Origin: Treponema sp.
Lineage (GTDB): Bacteria; Spirochaetota; Spirochaetia; Treponematales; Breznakiellaceae
Length of the DNA: 6,212 nucleotides
Assembly: GCA_031276685.1 (NCBI GenBank)
Contig: JAISMQ010000107.1
Coordinates: forward strand, 1 to 6,212
Direction: 5' to 3'
The notes under the pieces were generated by a model. The model had not been told where the DNA came from. It searched no databases and was given only the letters and a program-made list of their open reading frames with translations. Shown in pieces: positions 1 to 6,029 of the stretch; within the stretch, counting starts at the first letter, position 1, and each line of letters starts with the position of its first letter. A program made the position numbers and the translations under genes.

Positions 1-219
1 CTGGCGGAATTTGAGATCTACTCCCATTTCGACAGCATCATAGGCGGGAAGACGGCGGTGTACATATCCCACCGTTTGTCATCGTGCCGCTTCTGCCACA
101 ACATCGCGGTCTTCCACGAGGGGCGGATCGTCCAGCAGGGCAGCCACGAAACGCTTGTGGCGGACACAGGGGGCAAGTACGCCGAGCTGTGGAACGCCCA
201 GGCGCAGCATTACGCATAG
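1..219 (+). CDS. ABC transporter ATP-binding/permease protein, C-terminal fragment
   Basis: The gene enters from the left edge in frame 1, and 72 codons plus a TAG stop are visible. The fragment is the end of an ATPase domain: an Ile-Ser-His-Arg-Leu-Ser stretch at residues 22-27 carries the H-loop histidine (His24), which senses the ATP gamma-phosphate. It is followed by the usual tail (HEGRIVQQGSHETLV, then GKYAELWNAQAQ) of exporter-type (subfamily B) half-transporters. Walker A, the signature motif, Walker B and any membrane segments would lie upstream. The two cysteines after the H-loop (SSCRFC) are, from memory, typical of a group of heterodimeric exporters in anaerobic bacteria. Such proteins use ATP to move peptides, drugs or lipids across the inner membrane; the substrate cannot be told. 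The stop overlaps a probable terminator, so it is likely the last gene of its operon and independent of the purine genes. Confidence 0.88.
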   Translation: MAEFEIYSHFDSIIGGKTAVYISHRLSSCRFCHNIAVFHEGRIVQQGSHETLVADTGGKYAELWNAQAQHYA

Positions 220-244
220 GCGGGGGCTTGTTCCGGCCTTTTTT
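218..244 (+). terminator. Probable intrinsic terminator after the ABC transporter gene
   Basis: AGGC (218-221) pairs with GCCT (236-239). After a G/G mismatch, GGG (223-225) pairs with TCC (232-234, one G-T wobble) around a six-base loop. A run of six T (239-244) follows at once. The structure begins inside the stop codon of the ABC gene and ends about 33 bases before the purE start, so it would separate the two transcription units. The stem is imperfect, so its efficiency is uncertain. Confidence 0.6.
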
Positions 245-256
245 CCGTGCTAGAGT
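228..256 (+). promoter_or_regulatory. Weak candidate sigma-70-type promoter for purECF
   Basis: TTGTTC (228-233) and TAGAGT (251-256) are separated by 17 bases, the ideal spacing. Each hexamer departs from the consensus at two or more positions. If used, transcription would start near 263 and leave a leader of about 15 bases, too short for a riboswitch. The -35 element would lie in the loop and 3' arm of the upstream terminator. A promoter is expected in this short gap if the terminator works, but the choice of hexamers is speculative. Confidence 0.22.
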
Positions 257-277
257 GTCCCCGTGCCCGGGGGAATC

Positions 278-757
278 ATGAAAGTCGCCATCATTTTTGG
301 CTCGAAGTCGGATCAGGAGGTCATGAAAAAGGCCGCCGCAGCGCTTAGGGAATTCGGGGTAGCCTACAGTTCCCATATCCTGTCCGCCCACCGGGCGCCG
401 GAACTGCTGGAAGAAACCCTGGCAAAGCTGGAGGCCGACGGGACGGAGGTCATCATCGCCGGGGCGGGGCTGGCGGCCCACCTGCCGGGCGTTATCGCCA
501 GCAGGACCCTGCTTCCGGTTATCGCGGTGCCCATCGTGTCCGGCAGCCTGGGCGGGCTTGACGCCCTTCTTTCCATCGTGCAGATGCCCCGGCCCGTCCC
601 GGTGGCCGCCGTGGGCCTGGACAACGCGGCAAACGCCGCCTACCTGGCCTGTGGGATCCTGGCGCTCAAGTACCCGGATCTGAAACACAGGCTTTTGGAA
701 TTCCGCAAAAAAATGAAAGAAAATTCTGCCCGCGAAAACGAAGGAGTGGAACTATGA
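278..757 (+). CDS. purE: 5-(carboxyamino)imidazole ribonucleotide mutase (class I PurE)
   Basis: PurE moves the carboxylate of N5-CAIR to carbon 4, giving CAIR, in de novo purine synthesis in the cytoplasm; the family is a homo-octamer. The protein has 159 residues, normal for bacterial PurE. An N-terminal phosphate-binding GSKSD (residues 8-12) is followed by SAHRAP (36-41) with the catalytic-type His38, then AGAGLAAHLPG (61-71) and a C-terminal SIVQMPR and GLDNAANAA region. SAHR-x-P together with AAHLPG marks class I (N5-CAIR mutase). Class II AIR carboxylases have SAHKT and lack the AHLPG motif. The in-frame GTG at 263 would add five residues, but the ATG at 278 has a GGGGGAA ribosome site just upstream and begins at the conserved strand, so it is preferred. 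The stop overlaps the purC start as ATGA, implying translational coupling. The usual partner purK is not next to it in this window. Confidence 0.95.
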   Translation: MKVAIIFGSKSDQEVMKKAAAALREFGVAYSSHILSAHRAPELLEETLAKLEADGTEVIIAGAGLAAHLPGVIASRTLLPVIAVPIVSGSLGGLDALLSIVQMPRPVPVAAVGLDNAANAAYLACGILALKYPDLKHRLLEFRKKMKENSARENEGVEL

Positions 758-1470
758 TCGAACAGGGCCGGCAGCTCTACGAGGGCAAGGCGAAGAAGGT
801 CTACGCCACCAATCAGGAAGACCTGGTGATCATCCACTACAAAGACGACGCTACCGCCTTTAACGGTGAAAAAAAGGGCAGTATCGATGACAAGGGGCGG
901 CTTAACAACGCTATCGCGTGCGGCCTTTTCGAGCTTCTTGAAAAATCAGGTGTCCCCACCCATTACGTGGCCCGCCTTAACGACCGGGACATGCTCTGCA
1001 AAAAAGTAACGATAATCCCCCTGGAAGTTATTGTCCGCAATGCGGCCGCCGGTTCCATGGCAAAACGCCTGGGCCTGGCGGAAGGCTCCCCCTTAAAAAC
1101 CGTTGTGTTTGAATTTTCCTACAAAGACGACGCACTGGGGGACCCCCTGATCAACGATTACCACGCAGTCGCCATCGGCGCGTCCACGTTCGAAGAAATT
1201 GAGGAGATCAGGGGGATCACGTTCCGGGTAAACGACGTGCTTTCCCGTTTTTTCCTTGAGCGGGGGGTCAGGCTTATTGACTTTAAGCTGGAGTTCGGCC
1301 GGACGCCGGGCGGGGGAAACCTGGTGCTTGCCGACGAGATCTCCCCGGACACCTGCCGTTTTTGGGATGCCGCGACAAACGAAAAACTCGACAAGGACAG
1401 GTTCCGCCGGGATCTGGGAAATGTGAAGGAAGCCTACGTTGAAATCCTTAAGCGGATTGAAAAACAGTAA
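754..1470 (+). CDS. purC: Phosphoribosylaminoimidazole-succinocarboxamide (SAICAR) synthase
   Basis: PurC condenses CAIR with aspartate, using ATP, to form SAICAR, so it takes the product of PurE directly. The protein has 238 residues, the length of typical bacterial PurC. Family motifs appear in order: YEGKAKKVY (9-17), the ATP-binding glycine/lysine segment; DDATAFNG (31-38); EVIVRNAAAGS (91-101); IDFKLEFGR (175-183); and ADEISPDTCRFWD (193-205), followed by a DKDRFRRDLG stretch. These cover the ATP, CAIR and aspartate sites, and nothing is missing. The ATG at 754 overlaps the purE stop and has AAGGAG at 741-746, seven bases upstream. The 3' end overlaps the proposed purF start by 32 bases. 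Confidence 0.97.
   Translation: MIEQGRQLYEGKAKKVYATNQEDLVIIHYKDDATAFNGEKKGSIDDKGRLNNAIACGLFELLEKSGVPTHYVARLNDRDMLCKKVTIIPLEVIVRNAAAGSMAKRLGLAEGSPLKTVVFEFSYKDDALGDPLINDYHAVAIGASTFEEIEEIRGITFRVNDVLSRFFLERGVRLIDFKLEFGRTPGGGNLVLADEISPDTCRFWDAATNEKLDKDRFRRDLGNVKEAYVEILKRIEKQ
1426..1441 (+). promoter_or_regulatory. Ribosome binding site and TTG start deciding the purF N-terminus
   Basis: AAGGAAG (1426-1432) lies six bases before the TTG at 1439-1441, inside the last codons of purC. No in-frame ATG or GTG occurs between here and the catalytic cysteine codon of purF. The only other close candidate, the TTG at 1457, has no well-spaced purine-rich site. The placement fits translational coupling to purC. 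Confidence 0.5.
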
Positions 1471-2914
1471 TACTGCCGCCGGCAGGTTCCGGCTCGACAA
1501 CTGCGCCGATGACAAGCTGCACGAATCCTGCGGCGTTTTCGGCGTTTATCTGAACGATCCCGAACGGGACGCGGCGTCCCTGGTGTACTACGGCCTTCTG
1601 GCCCTGCAGCACCGGGGGCAGGAGAGCGCCGGAATCGCGGTGATGAAGGACCAGGCCATTGACGTGCGCAAGGGCATGGGCCTGGTGGCGGAAGTTTTTA
1701 ACCCGGAAATTCTGGGCCAGCTTAAAGGGAGCGCCGCTGTGGGGCATGTCCGCTACTCCACCGCCGGTTCCAGCAGCATCGAAAACGCCCAGCCCTTCGT
1801 AAGCCGTTTCAAGCTTGGTTCCATCGCGGTGGCCCACAACGGCACGCTGATCAACGCCGATGTGGTGCGCGAGCTTCTGGAAGATTCCGGAATAGGCTTT
1901 ACCGCGTCAAGCGACAGCGAAGTTATCGTCAACCTGATCGCCAAAAATTACCGCAAGGGCCTTGAGAAAGCTTTGACGGACACGATTAAATTTATCAAAG
2001 GCTCCTACGCCCTGGCGGTCCTTACCGGCGAGGCCCTGGTGGGGGCGCGGGACCCCAACGGCATCCGGCCCCTCTGCCTGGGAAAACTGCCCGGCTCCGC
2101 GCAGGGCGGGTCCGGCGGCGGCTGGATCCTGGCCAGCGAAAGCTGCGCCATAGACGCGGTGGGGGGGGAATTTATCCGGAACGTAGAACCCGGCGAGATG
2201 GTGATCATCAACCGGGACGAAGCCTTCTCCTTTATTTTCAGCGAAAAAACCCGGCGGGCGGTCTGCTCCTTTGAGTACGTCTACCTTGCCCGGCCCGACA
2301 GCGTTATCGACCAGGTCGACGTGTACGGTTCCCGGCTGCGGGCGGGGGAGATCCTGGCGCGGGAATCGGCGGTGGCGGCGGACCTGGTGATCGGGGTTCC
2401 CGAATCGGGGATTCCCGCGGCCATCGGCTACGGGAAGGCCACGGGCACCCCCTTTGGCGTGGGGATCGTCAAAAGCCGCTACGTGGCCCGCACCTTTATC
2501 GCGCCGGATCAGGACAAGCGGGAAAAGGCGGTTTCCGTAAAGCACAACGTTATTAAGAGCGAAGTCCGGGACAAGCGGGTAGTGCTTATTGACGATTCCA
2601 TCGTCCGGGGGACCACGAGCAAACGGCTGGTAACGATTCTAAAGGCGGCGGGTGCGCGGGAAGTTCATATCCGGGTCTGTTCCCCGCCGGTGCGCTGCCC
2701 CTGCTATTTCGGAATCGATACCCCCCACCGCCGGGACCTTATCTCCAACGGGGCCAGCATCGGCGAACTGTGCGCCTCGCTGGGGGCGGACAGCCTGGCC
2801 TTTATTTCCGTAGAGGGGCTGCTGGAATCCCTGGAGGCCACGGCGGAACGATCCTACTGCCTGGGCTGCTTTACCGGGGAGTACCCCATCCCCGTTTCGG
2901 GCGAACAGAGATAA
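1439..2914 (+). CDS. purF: Amidophosphoribosyltransferase (glutamine PRPP amidotransferase), Fe-S type
   Basis: PurF makes 5-phosphoribosylamine from PRPP and glutamine, the committed and feedback-controlled step of purine synthesis. The N-terminal Ntn glutaminase has its nucleophile at Cys31 (CGVFGVY), then GHVRYSTAG, the oxyanion-type HNG, SSDSE and the GARDPNGIRPL segment. The phosphoribosyltransferase half carries the PRPP loop VVLIDDSIVRGTTS (381-394) and the IGVPESGIPAA region. Cysteines 276, 422, 474 and 477 match the four ligands of the 4Fe-4S cluster in the Bacillus subtilis type, whose cluster makes the enzyme oxygen-labile. Maturation must remove everything before Cys31, here about 30 residues (24 if the TTG at 1457 is used), against 11 in B. 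subtilis. The TTG start at 1439 is inferred from its ribosome site, and the gene overlaps purC by 32 bases. The length of 491 is normal. A run of eight G (2161-2168) lies within the reading frame. Confidence 0.96.
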   Translation: MKSLSGLKNSNTAAGRFRLDNCADDKLHESCGVFGVYLNDPERDAASLVYYGLLALQHRGQESAGIAVMKDQAIDVRKGMGLVAEVFNPEILGQLKGSAAVGHVRYSTAGSSSIENAQPFVSRFKLGSIAVAHNGTLINADVVRELLEDSGIGFTASSDSEVIVNLIAKNYRKGLEKALTDTIKFIKGSYALAVLTGEALVGARDPNGIRPLCLGKLPGSAQGGSGGGWILASESCAIDAVGGEFIRNVEPGEMVIINRDEAFSFIFSEKTRRAVCSFEYVYLARPDSVIDQVDVYGSRLRAGEILARESAVAADLVIGVPESGIPAAIGYGKATGTPFGVGIVKSRYVARTFIAPDQDKREKAVSVKHNVIKSEVRDKRVVLIDDSIVRGTTSKRLVTILKAAGAREVHIRVCSPPVRCPCYFGIDTPHRRDLISNGASIGELCASLGADSLAFISVEGLLESLEATAERSYCLGCFTGEYPIPVSGEQR

Positions 2915-2926
2915 TGCTAAAGGCTG

Positions 2927-2949
2927 TTCCAAAACTTCGGTTTTTTGAA
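2927..2949 (+). terminator. Possible weak terminator hairpin after purF
   Basis: AAAAC (2931-2935) pairs with GTTTT (2940-2944) around a stable UUCG tetraloop. TTC (2927-2929) can pair with GAA (2947-2949) across a small internal loop. The T run is part of the 3' arm rather than following a GC stem, so this is not a standard intrinsic terminator. It may instead be an mRNA 3' stabiliser or a partial terminator between the purine operon and the dehydrogenase cluster. Confidence 0.3.
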
Positions 2950-2975
2950 TAGAGTGTTGTACTAAAATTCATAGT
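2945..2975 (+). promoter_or_regulatory. Weak candidate promoter for the dehydrogenase-HIT-glpK cluster
   Basis: The gap from 2915 to 2992 is clearly AT-richer than its surroundings. TTGAAT (2945-2950) could be a -35 box and CATAGT (2970-2975) a -10 box, 19 bases apart. TAAAAT (2963-2968) is a better -10 match but has no -35 box at proper spacing. No operator palindrome is obvious. A promoter here is plausible because gene function changes, but read-through from purF cannot be excluded. Confidence 0.2.
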
Positions 2976-2992
2976 GAGACAGGGAGGCTGTT

Positions 2993-4060
2993 ATGGCGGC
3001 AACGATGAGGGGAGTGGTACTTCCCGGCAACAGTACGGTCGAGTTCCGGGACTATCCGGTTCCCGAACCGGGCCACGGGCAGGTTCTGGTAAAAACCAAG
3101 GCATCGACTATCTGCGGAAGCGATATCCGGGCCATCTACCACGAACACCAGGGCAAAGGCGCGGAGGCCTACCAGGGGGTAATCGCCGGGCACGAACCCT
3201 GCGGGAAGATCGAAAAATCCGGGCCGGGCTGCAAACGTTTTAAGCCGGGGGACCGGGTCATTATCTACCACATCTCGGGCTGCGGCGTCTGCCATGACTG
3301 CCGCATGGGTTACATGATCAGTTGCTCCAGCCCCCACCGCGCCGCCTATGGCTGGCAGCGGGACGGCGGCATGGCCGAAGACATCCTGGCCGACGAAAAG
3401 GACCTGGTCGCCCTGCCCCCCGAACTGTCCTACGCGGACGGGGCGCAGGTGGCCTGCGGTTTCGGGACCGTTTACGAAGCCCTGGAAAAAATCGGCGTCA
3501 GCGGGGACGACGCCGTGCTGGTCGTGGGCCTTGGCCCCGTGGGCCTCGCGGCGCTTATGCTTGCCAAGGCCATGGGGGCGCACAAACTTATCGGCGTAGA
3601 GATCAAACAGGACCGGATCGATCTGGCGAAAAAACTGGGCCTGGCCCACGAAGTCGTCAGCCCCGGCCCCGACGCCCTCGGCGCGATCCTCGCGGCTACC
3701 GGGGGGAAGGGCGCCGAAAAAACCGTGGATTGCAGCGCCAGCGACGCGGGCCGCGCCCTGGCCGTCCGCGCCACCCGGCAGTGGGGGAAGATCGCCCTGG
3801 TCGGGGAAGGGGGGACCATGTCGGTCAACCCCAGCCCGGACATGATACATCCCCAAAAAACCATCTACGGTTCCTGGGTAACCAGTATCTGGCGCATGGA
3901 AGACCTGGTCGAACGGCTTGTCCGCTGGCAACTGCACCCCGCCGACCTGATAACCCACCGCTTCCCCCTGGAAAAGGCCGCCGAAGCCTACAGCCTTATG
4001 GCCAGCGGGAACTGCGGCAAGGTGGCGGTCTGCTTTGACGAAGAGTTGATCAAAGGGTAG
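2993..4060 (+). CDS. Zinc-dependent medium-chain alcohol/polyol dehydrogenase, substrate unknown
   Basis: This is a 355-residue member of the zinc-containing MDR alcohol dehydrogenase family, which oxidises an alcohol or polyol with NAD(P). The N-terminal GroES-like domain has catalytic zinc ligands Cys41 (ICGSD) and His67 with Glu68 (AGHEPCG). Cys155 in ACGFGTVYEAL sits where the third catalytic ligand of classical alcohol dehydrogenase lies. The structural zinc lobe is complete: Cys97, Cys100, Cys103 and Cys111. The Rossmann fold has GLGPVG (179-184), and an acidic residue (Glu203) ends the second strand, which favours NAD over NADP. The ATG at 2993 has GGGAGG (2982-2987) five bases upstream; the ATG at 3005 lacks a good site. 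The HIT gene begins two bases after its stop, and glpK follows, so a role with glycerol or another polyol is possible. Threonine or sorbitol dehydrogenase-like activities are alternatives the sequence cannot separate. Confidence 0.9.
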   Translation: MAATMRGVVLPGNSTVEFRDYPVPEPGHGQVLVKTKASTICGSDIRAIYHEHQGKGAEAYQGVIAGHEPCGKIEKSGPGCKRFKPGDRVIIYHISGCGVCHDCRMGYMISCSSPHRAAYGWQRDGGMAEDILADEKDLVALPPELSYADGAQVACGFGTVYEALEKIGVSGDDAVLVVGLGPVGLAALMLAKAMGAHKLIGVEIKQDRIDLAKKLGLAHEVVSPGPDALGAILAATGGKGAEKTVDCSASDAGRALAVRATRQWGKIALVGEGGTMSVNPSPDMIHPQKTIYGSWVTSIWRMEDLVERLVRWQLHPADLITHRFPLEKAAEAYSLMASGNCGKVAVCFDEELIKG

Positions 4061-4062
4061 CC

Positions 4063-4407
4063 ATGGCCGATTGTATTTTTTGTAAAATCGCCGGGGGCGG
4101 CATACCCTCCAACAAGATCTACGAAGACGAAGAACTCCTGGCCTTCTACGATCTAAAGCCCCAGGCGCCGCTGCACTTCCTCGTCATTCCGAAAAAGCAC
4201 ATCCCCAGCGTGATGGATCTGGACAGCGCCGATGTCCCGCTGCTGGGGCGGCTCCTCAACAAGGCCCAGGAACTGGCCGCCGCCCTGGGCTGCGCCGAAA
4301 CGGGCGCCCGCTTTGTGATCAACTGCAAGGCGGACGGCGGGCAGACGGTGGATCACCTTCACTGCCATGTCCTGGGCGGCCGCGCCCTGGGCTGGCCTCC
4401 GGGCTAA
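4063..4407 (+). CDS. HIT-family purine nucleoside phosphoramidase (Hint-like)
   Basis: This is a 114-residue single-domain histidine triad protein of the Hint branch, which hydrolyses AMP-linked phosphoramidates and acyl-adenylates in the cytoplasm. The triad HLHCHVLGG places histidines at 98, 100 and 102, with His100 the expected nucleophile. The N-terminal CIFCKI (Cys4, Cys7) and PKKHIPS (His46) are the possible zinc-binding residues found in many bacterial members. The ending GRALGWPPG is typical of bacterial Hint proteins, so the gene is full length. The start is supported by AAAGGG (4052-4057) inside the end of the dehydrogenase gene, five bases before ATG. It lies two bases after the dehydrogenase stop and 11 before glpK, so it is probably co-transcribed. 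Its job is likely general housekeeping rather than specific to glycerol use. Confidence 0.94.
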   Translation: MADCIFCKIAGGGIPSNKIYEDEELLAFYDLKPQAPLHFLVIPKKHIPSVMDLDSADVPLLGRLLNKAQELAAALGCAETGARFVINCKADGGQTVDHLHCHVLGGRALGWPPG

Positions 4408-4418
4408 GGGGCTTCGCG

Positions 4419-5903
4419 ATGCCAGGATACGTGCTTGCCCTTGATCAGGGCACCACCAGTTCCCGCGCCATCCTGTTCGATTCCGATCAAAACATGGTTG
4501 GCGTGGAACAGCGGGAGTTCCCCCAGATCTACCCGCGGGAAGGCTGGGTGGAACATGACCCTATGGAGATCTACTCCTCCCAGTACGGGGTGATGATGGA
4601 ACTCCTCGCCCGGCGCGATGTAAAAGCCGCGGATATCGCGGCCATCGGCATCAGCAACCAGCGGGAGACCACGATCCTCTGGGACGCGGCAACAGGCCGG
4701 CCCATTTACAACGCCATTGTGTGGCAGTGCCGCCGCAGTTCCGGAATCGTGGACGGCCTGGTCAGGCGGGGGCTTAACGACCACATCCAAAAAACCACCG
4801 GACTGGTGCCGGACGCATATTTTTCCGGCACCAAGATCAAATGGATCCTGGATCACGTTGAAGGGGCGCGGGAACGGGCGGGCCGGGGGGAGATCCTCTT
4901 TGGCACCGTGGACACCTGGCTCGTCTGGAAGCTGACCGGCGGCGCGGCCCACGTAACCGATTACACCAACGCAAGCCGTACCATGCTGTTCGACATTCAC
5001 AAGCTGGACTGGGACGATACGCTGCTGGCGGCCCTGGACATACCACGCGCCATGCTGCCCGCAGTCGGGCCCTCCAGCCAGGTCTACGGATCCGTCGCCA
5101 TCCAGGGCGCGCAGGTCCCCATCGCCGGGCTTGCCGGGGACCAGCAGGCCGCCCTCTTCGGCCAGTGCTGCTTTACAAAAGGGGAGGCCAAGAACACCTA
5201 CGGTACGGGCTGCTTCCTTTTGATGAACACCGGGGAAGACGCCGTTACCAGCAAGAACGGCCTTATCACCAGTATTGCCGCCAGCCCCCCCGGCAGGATC
5301 CAGTACGTTCTGGAGGGCAGCGTTTTTACCGGCGGCGCGGTGATCCAGTGGCTCCGGGACGAGATGCGCCTTATTACCGAAAGCGCCGACGCCGAATACC
5401 ACGCCCTCAAAGTCCCCGATTCTGGCGGCGTGTACGTGGTCCCCGCTTTTACGGGCCTGGGGGCCCCCTACTGGGACATGTATGCGCGGGGCTGCATCGT
5501 CGGGATCACCAGGGGGACCAAACGGAACCACATCATCCGGGCCGCCCAGGAATCCATCGCATACCAGAGCCTGGACCTGGTGCGGGCCATGGAAAAAGAC
5601 ACGGGCCTGCGCCTTGCGGAACTCAAGGCGGACGGCGGGGCAAGCCGGGACCGCTTTCTTATGCAGTTCCAGGCGGACATTATGGGGGGCGTCATCAAAC
5701 GGCCCCTTATCCGGGAAACCACCGCCCTGGGCGCCGCCTGCCTCGCGGGCCTGGCCGTAGGGTTCTGGAAGGACAGCGGCGAACTCCTTGGCCGCTGGAA
5801 GTGCGACGCCGCCTTCAGCCCCGCCATGGACGCGGCGGCGCGGGAAACCCTTATCGCCGGCTGGCACAAAGCCGTGGGCCGCAGCCGCGCCTGGGCGGAG
5901 TGA
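4419..5903 (+). CDS. glpK: Glycerol kinase
   Basis: GlpK phosphorylates glycerol with ATP to sn-glycerol-3-phosphate, trapping it in the cell. The protein has 494 residues, the usual length for this FGGY-family kinase. Motifs in order: DQGTTSSR (9-16) for phosphate binding; NQRETT (80-85) with the glycerol-contacting Arg82 and Glu83; GTVDTWLVWKLTGG; TDYTNASRTMLFDI; AGLAGDQQAALFGQ with the catalytic base Asp241; NTYGTGCF; APYWDMYARG (349-358); and the ADGGASRD segment of the ATP side. The ATG at 4419 has AAGGGG (4406-4411) seven bases upstream. Residues 222-237 read VYGSVAIQGAQVPIAG. This lacks the GGKGGTR loop that binds fructose-1,6-bisphosphate in Escherichia coli, and an alanine (Ala227) stands where enterococcal and Bacillus-type enzymes carry the histidine phosphorylated by HPr. 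No glpF or glpD is adjacent here. Specificity for glycerol rather than another polyol is strongly supported. Confidence 0.97.
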   Translation: MPGYVLALDQGTTSSRAILFDSDQNMVGVEQREFPQIYPREGWVEHDPMEIYSSQYGVMMELLARRDVKAADIAAIGISNQRETTILWDAATGRPIYNAIVWQCRRSSGIVDGLVRRGLNDHIQKTTGLVPDAYFSGTKIKWILDHVEGARERAGRGEILFGTVDTWLVWKLTGGAAHVTDYTNASRTMLFDIHKLDWDDTLLAALDIPRAMLPAVGPSSQVYGSVAIQGAQVPIAGLAGDQQAALFGQCCFTKGEAKNTYGTGCFLLMNTGEDAVTSKNGLITSIAASPPGRIQYVLEGSVFTGGAVIQWLRDEMRLITESADAEYHALKVPDSGGVYVVPAFTGLGAPYWDMYARGCIVGITRGTKRNHIIRAAQESIAYQSLDLVRAMEKDTGLRLAELKADGGASRDRFLMQFQADIMGGVIKRPLIRETTALGAACLAGLAVGFWKDSGELLGRWKCDAAFSPAMDAAARETLIAGWHKAVGRSRAWAE

Positions 5904-6029
5904 GCGGCCTGCGGTGTTACGGAGCATGAAGCTGAACCAGGTACCGCCAAGCCAGATAAGCGCGTATACCGGCCTTTCGGAAAGGAGATTGGGGATCTGT
6001 AACCGGGCAGTCTGCCGCGCCGTTAAGCC
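5904..6029. other. Convergent intergenic gap with weak hairpins
   Basis: This 126-base gap separates the glpK stop from the stop of the gene on the opposite strand. A five-base-pair hairpin, CCTTT-CGG-AAAGG (5973-5985), and a four-base-pair one, GGCA-GTC-TGCC (6006-6016), are present. Neither is followed by a T run on either strand, so no clear intrinsic terminator can be named. No tRNA or small gene was recognised. Confidence 0.3.

Noticed and set aside
263..277. GTG at 263 as the purE start
   Set aside because: It would add five non-conserved residues and has no ribosome site, while the ATG at 278 has GGGGGAA at suitable spacing.
2914..2952. Twelve-codon frame whose ATG overlaps the purF stop (TAATG)
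   Set aside because: It has no ribosome binding site, runs through the hairpin, and encodes no recognisable leader pattern. The overlap is probably chance.
2969..3958. Open frame of 329 codons on the - strand opposite the dehydrogenase
   Set aside because: It is a shadow of the zinc dehydrogenase with no recognisable motif, and its composition is typical of antisense GC-rich frames.
4404..5927. Open frame of 507 codons on the - strand covering all of glpK
   Set aside because: It is an exact antisense shadow of a clearly identified glycerol kinase. Its translation is low-complexity and rich in Gly, Pro, Ala, His and Val, as expected from antisense reading of GC-rich codons.
5940..5970. GGTA...TACC inverted ends between glpK and the - strand gene
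   Set aside because: The arms are only four bases around a 23-base spacer, well within chance expectation. No tRNA cloverleaf or attachment-site structure could be built.
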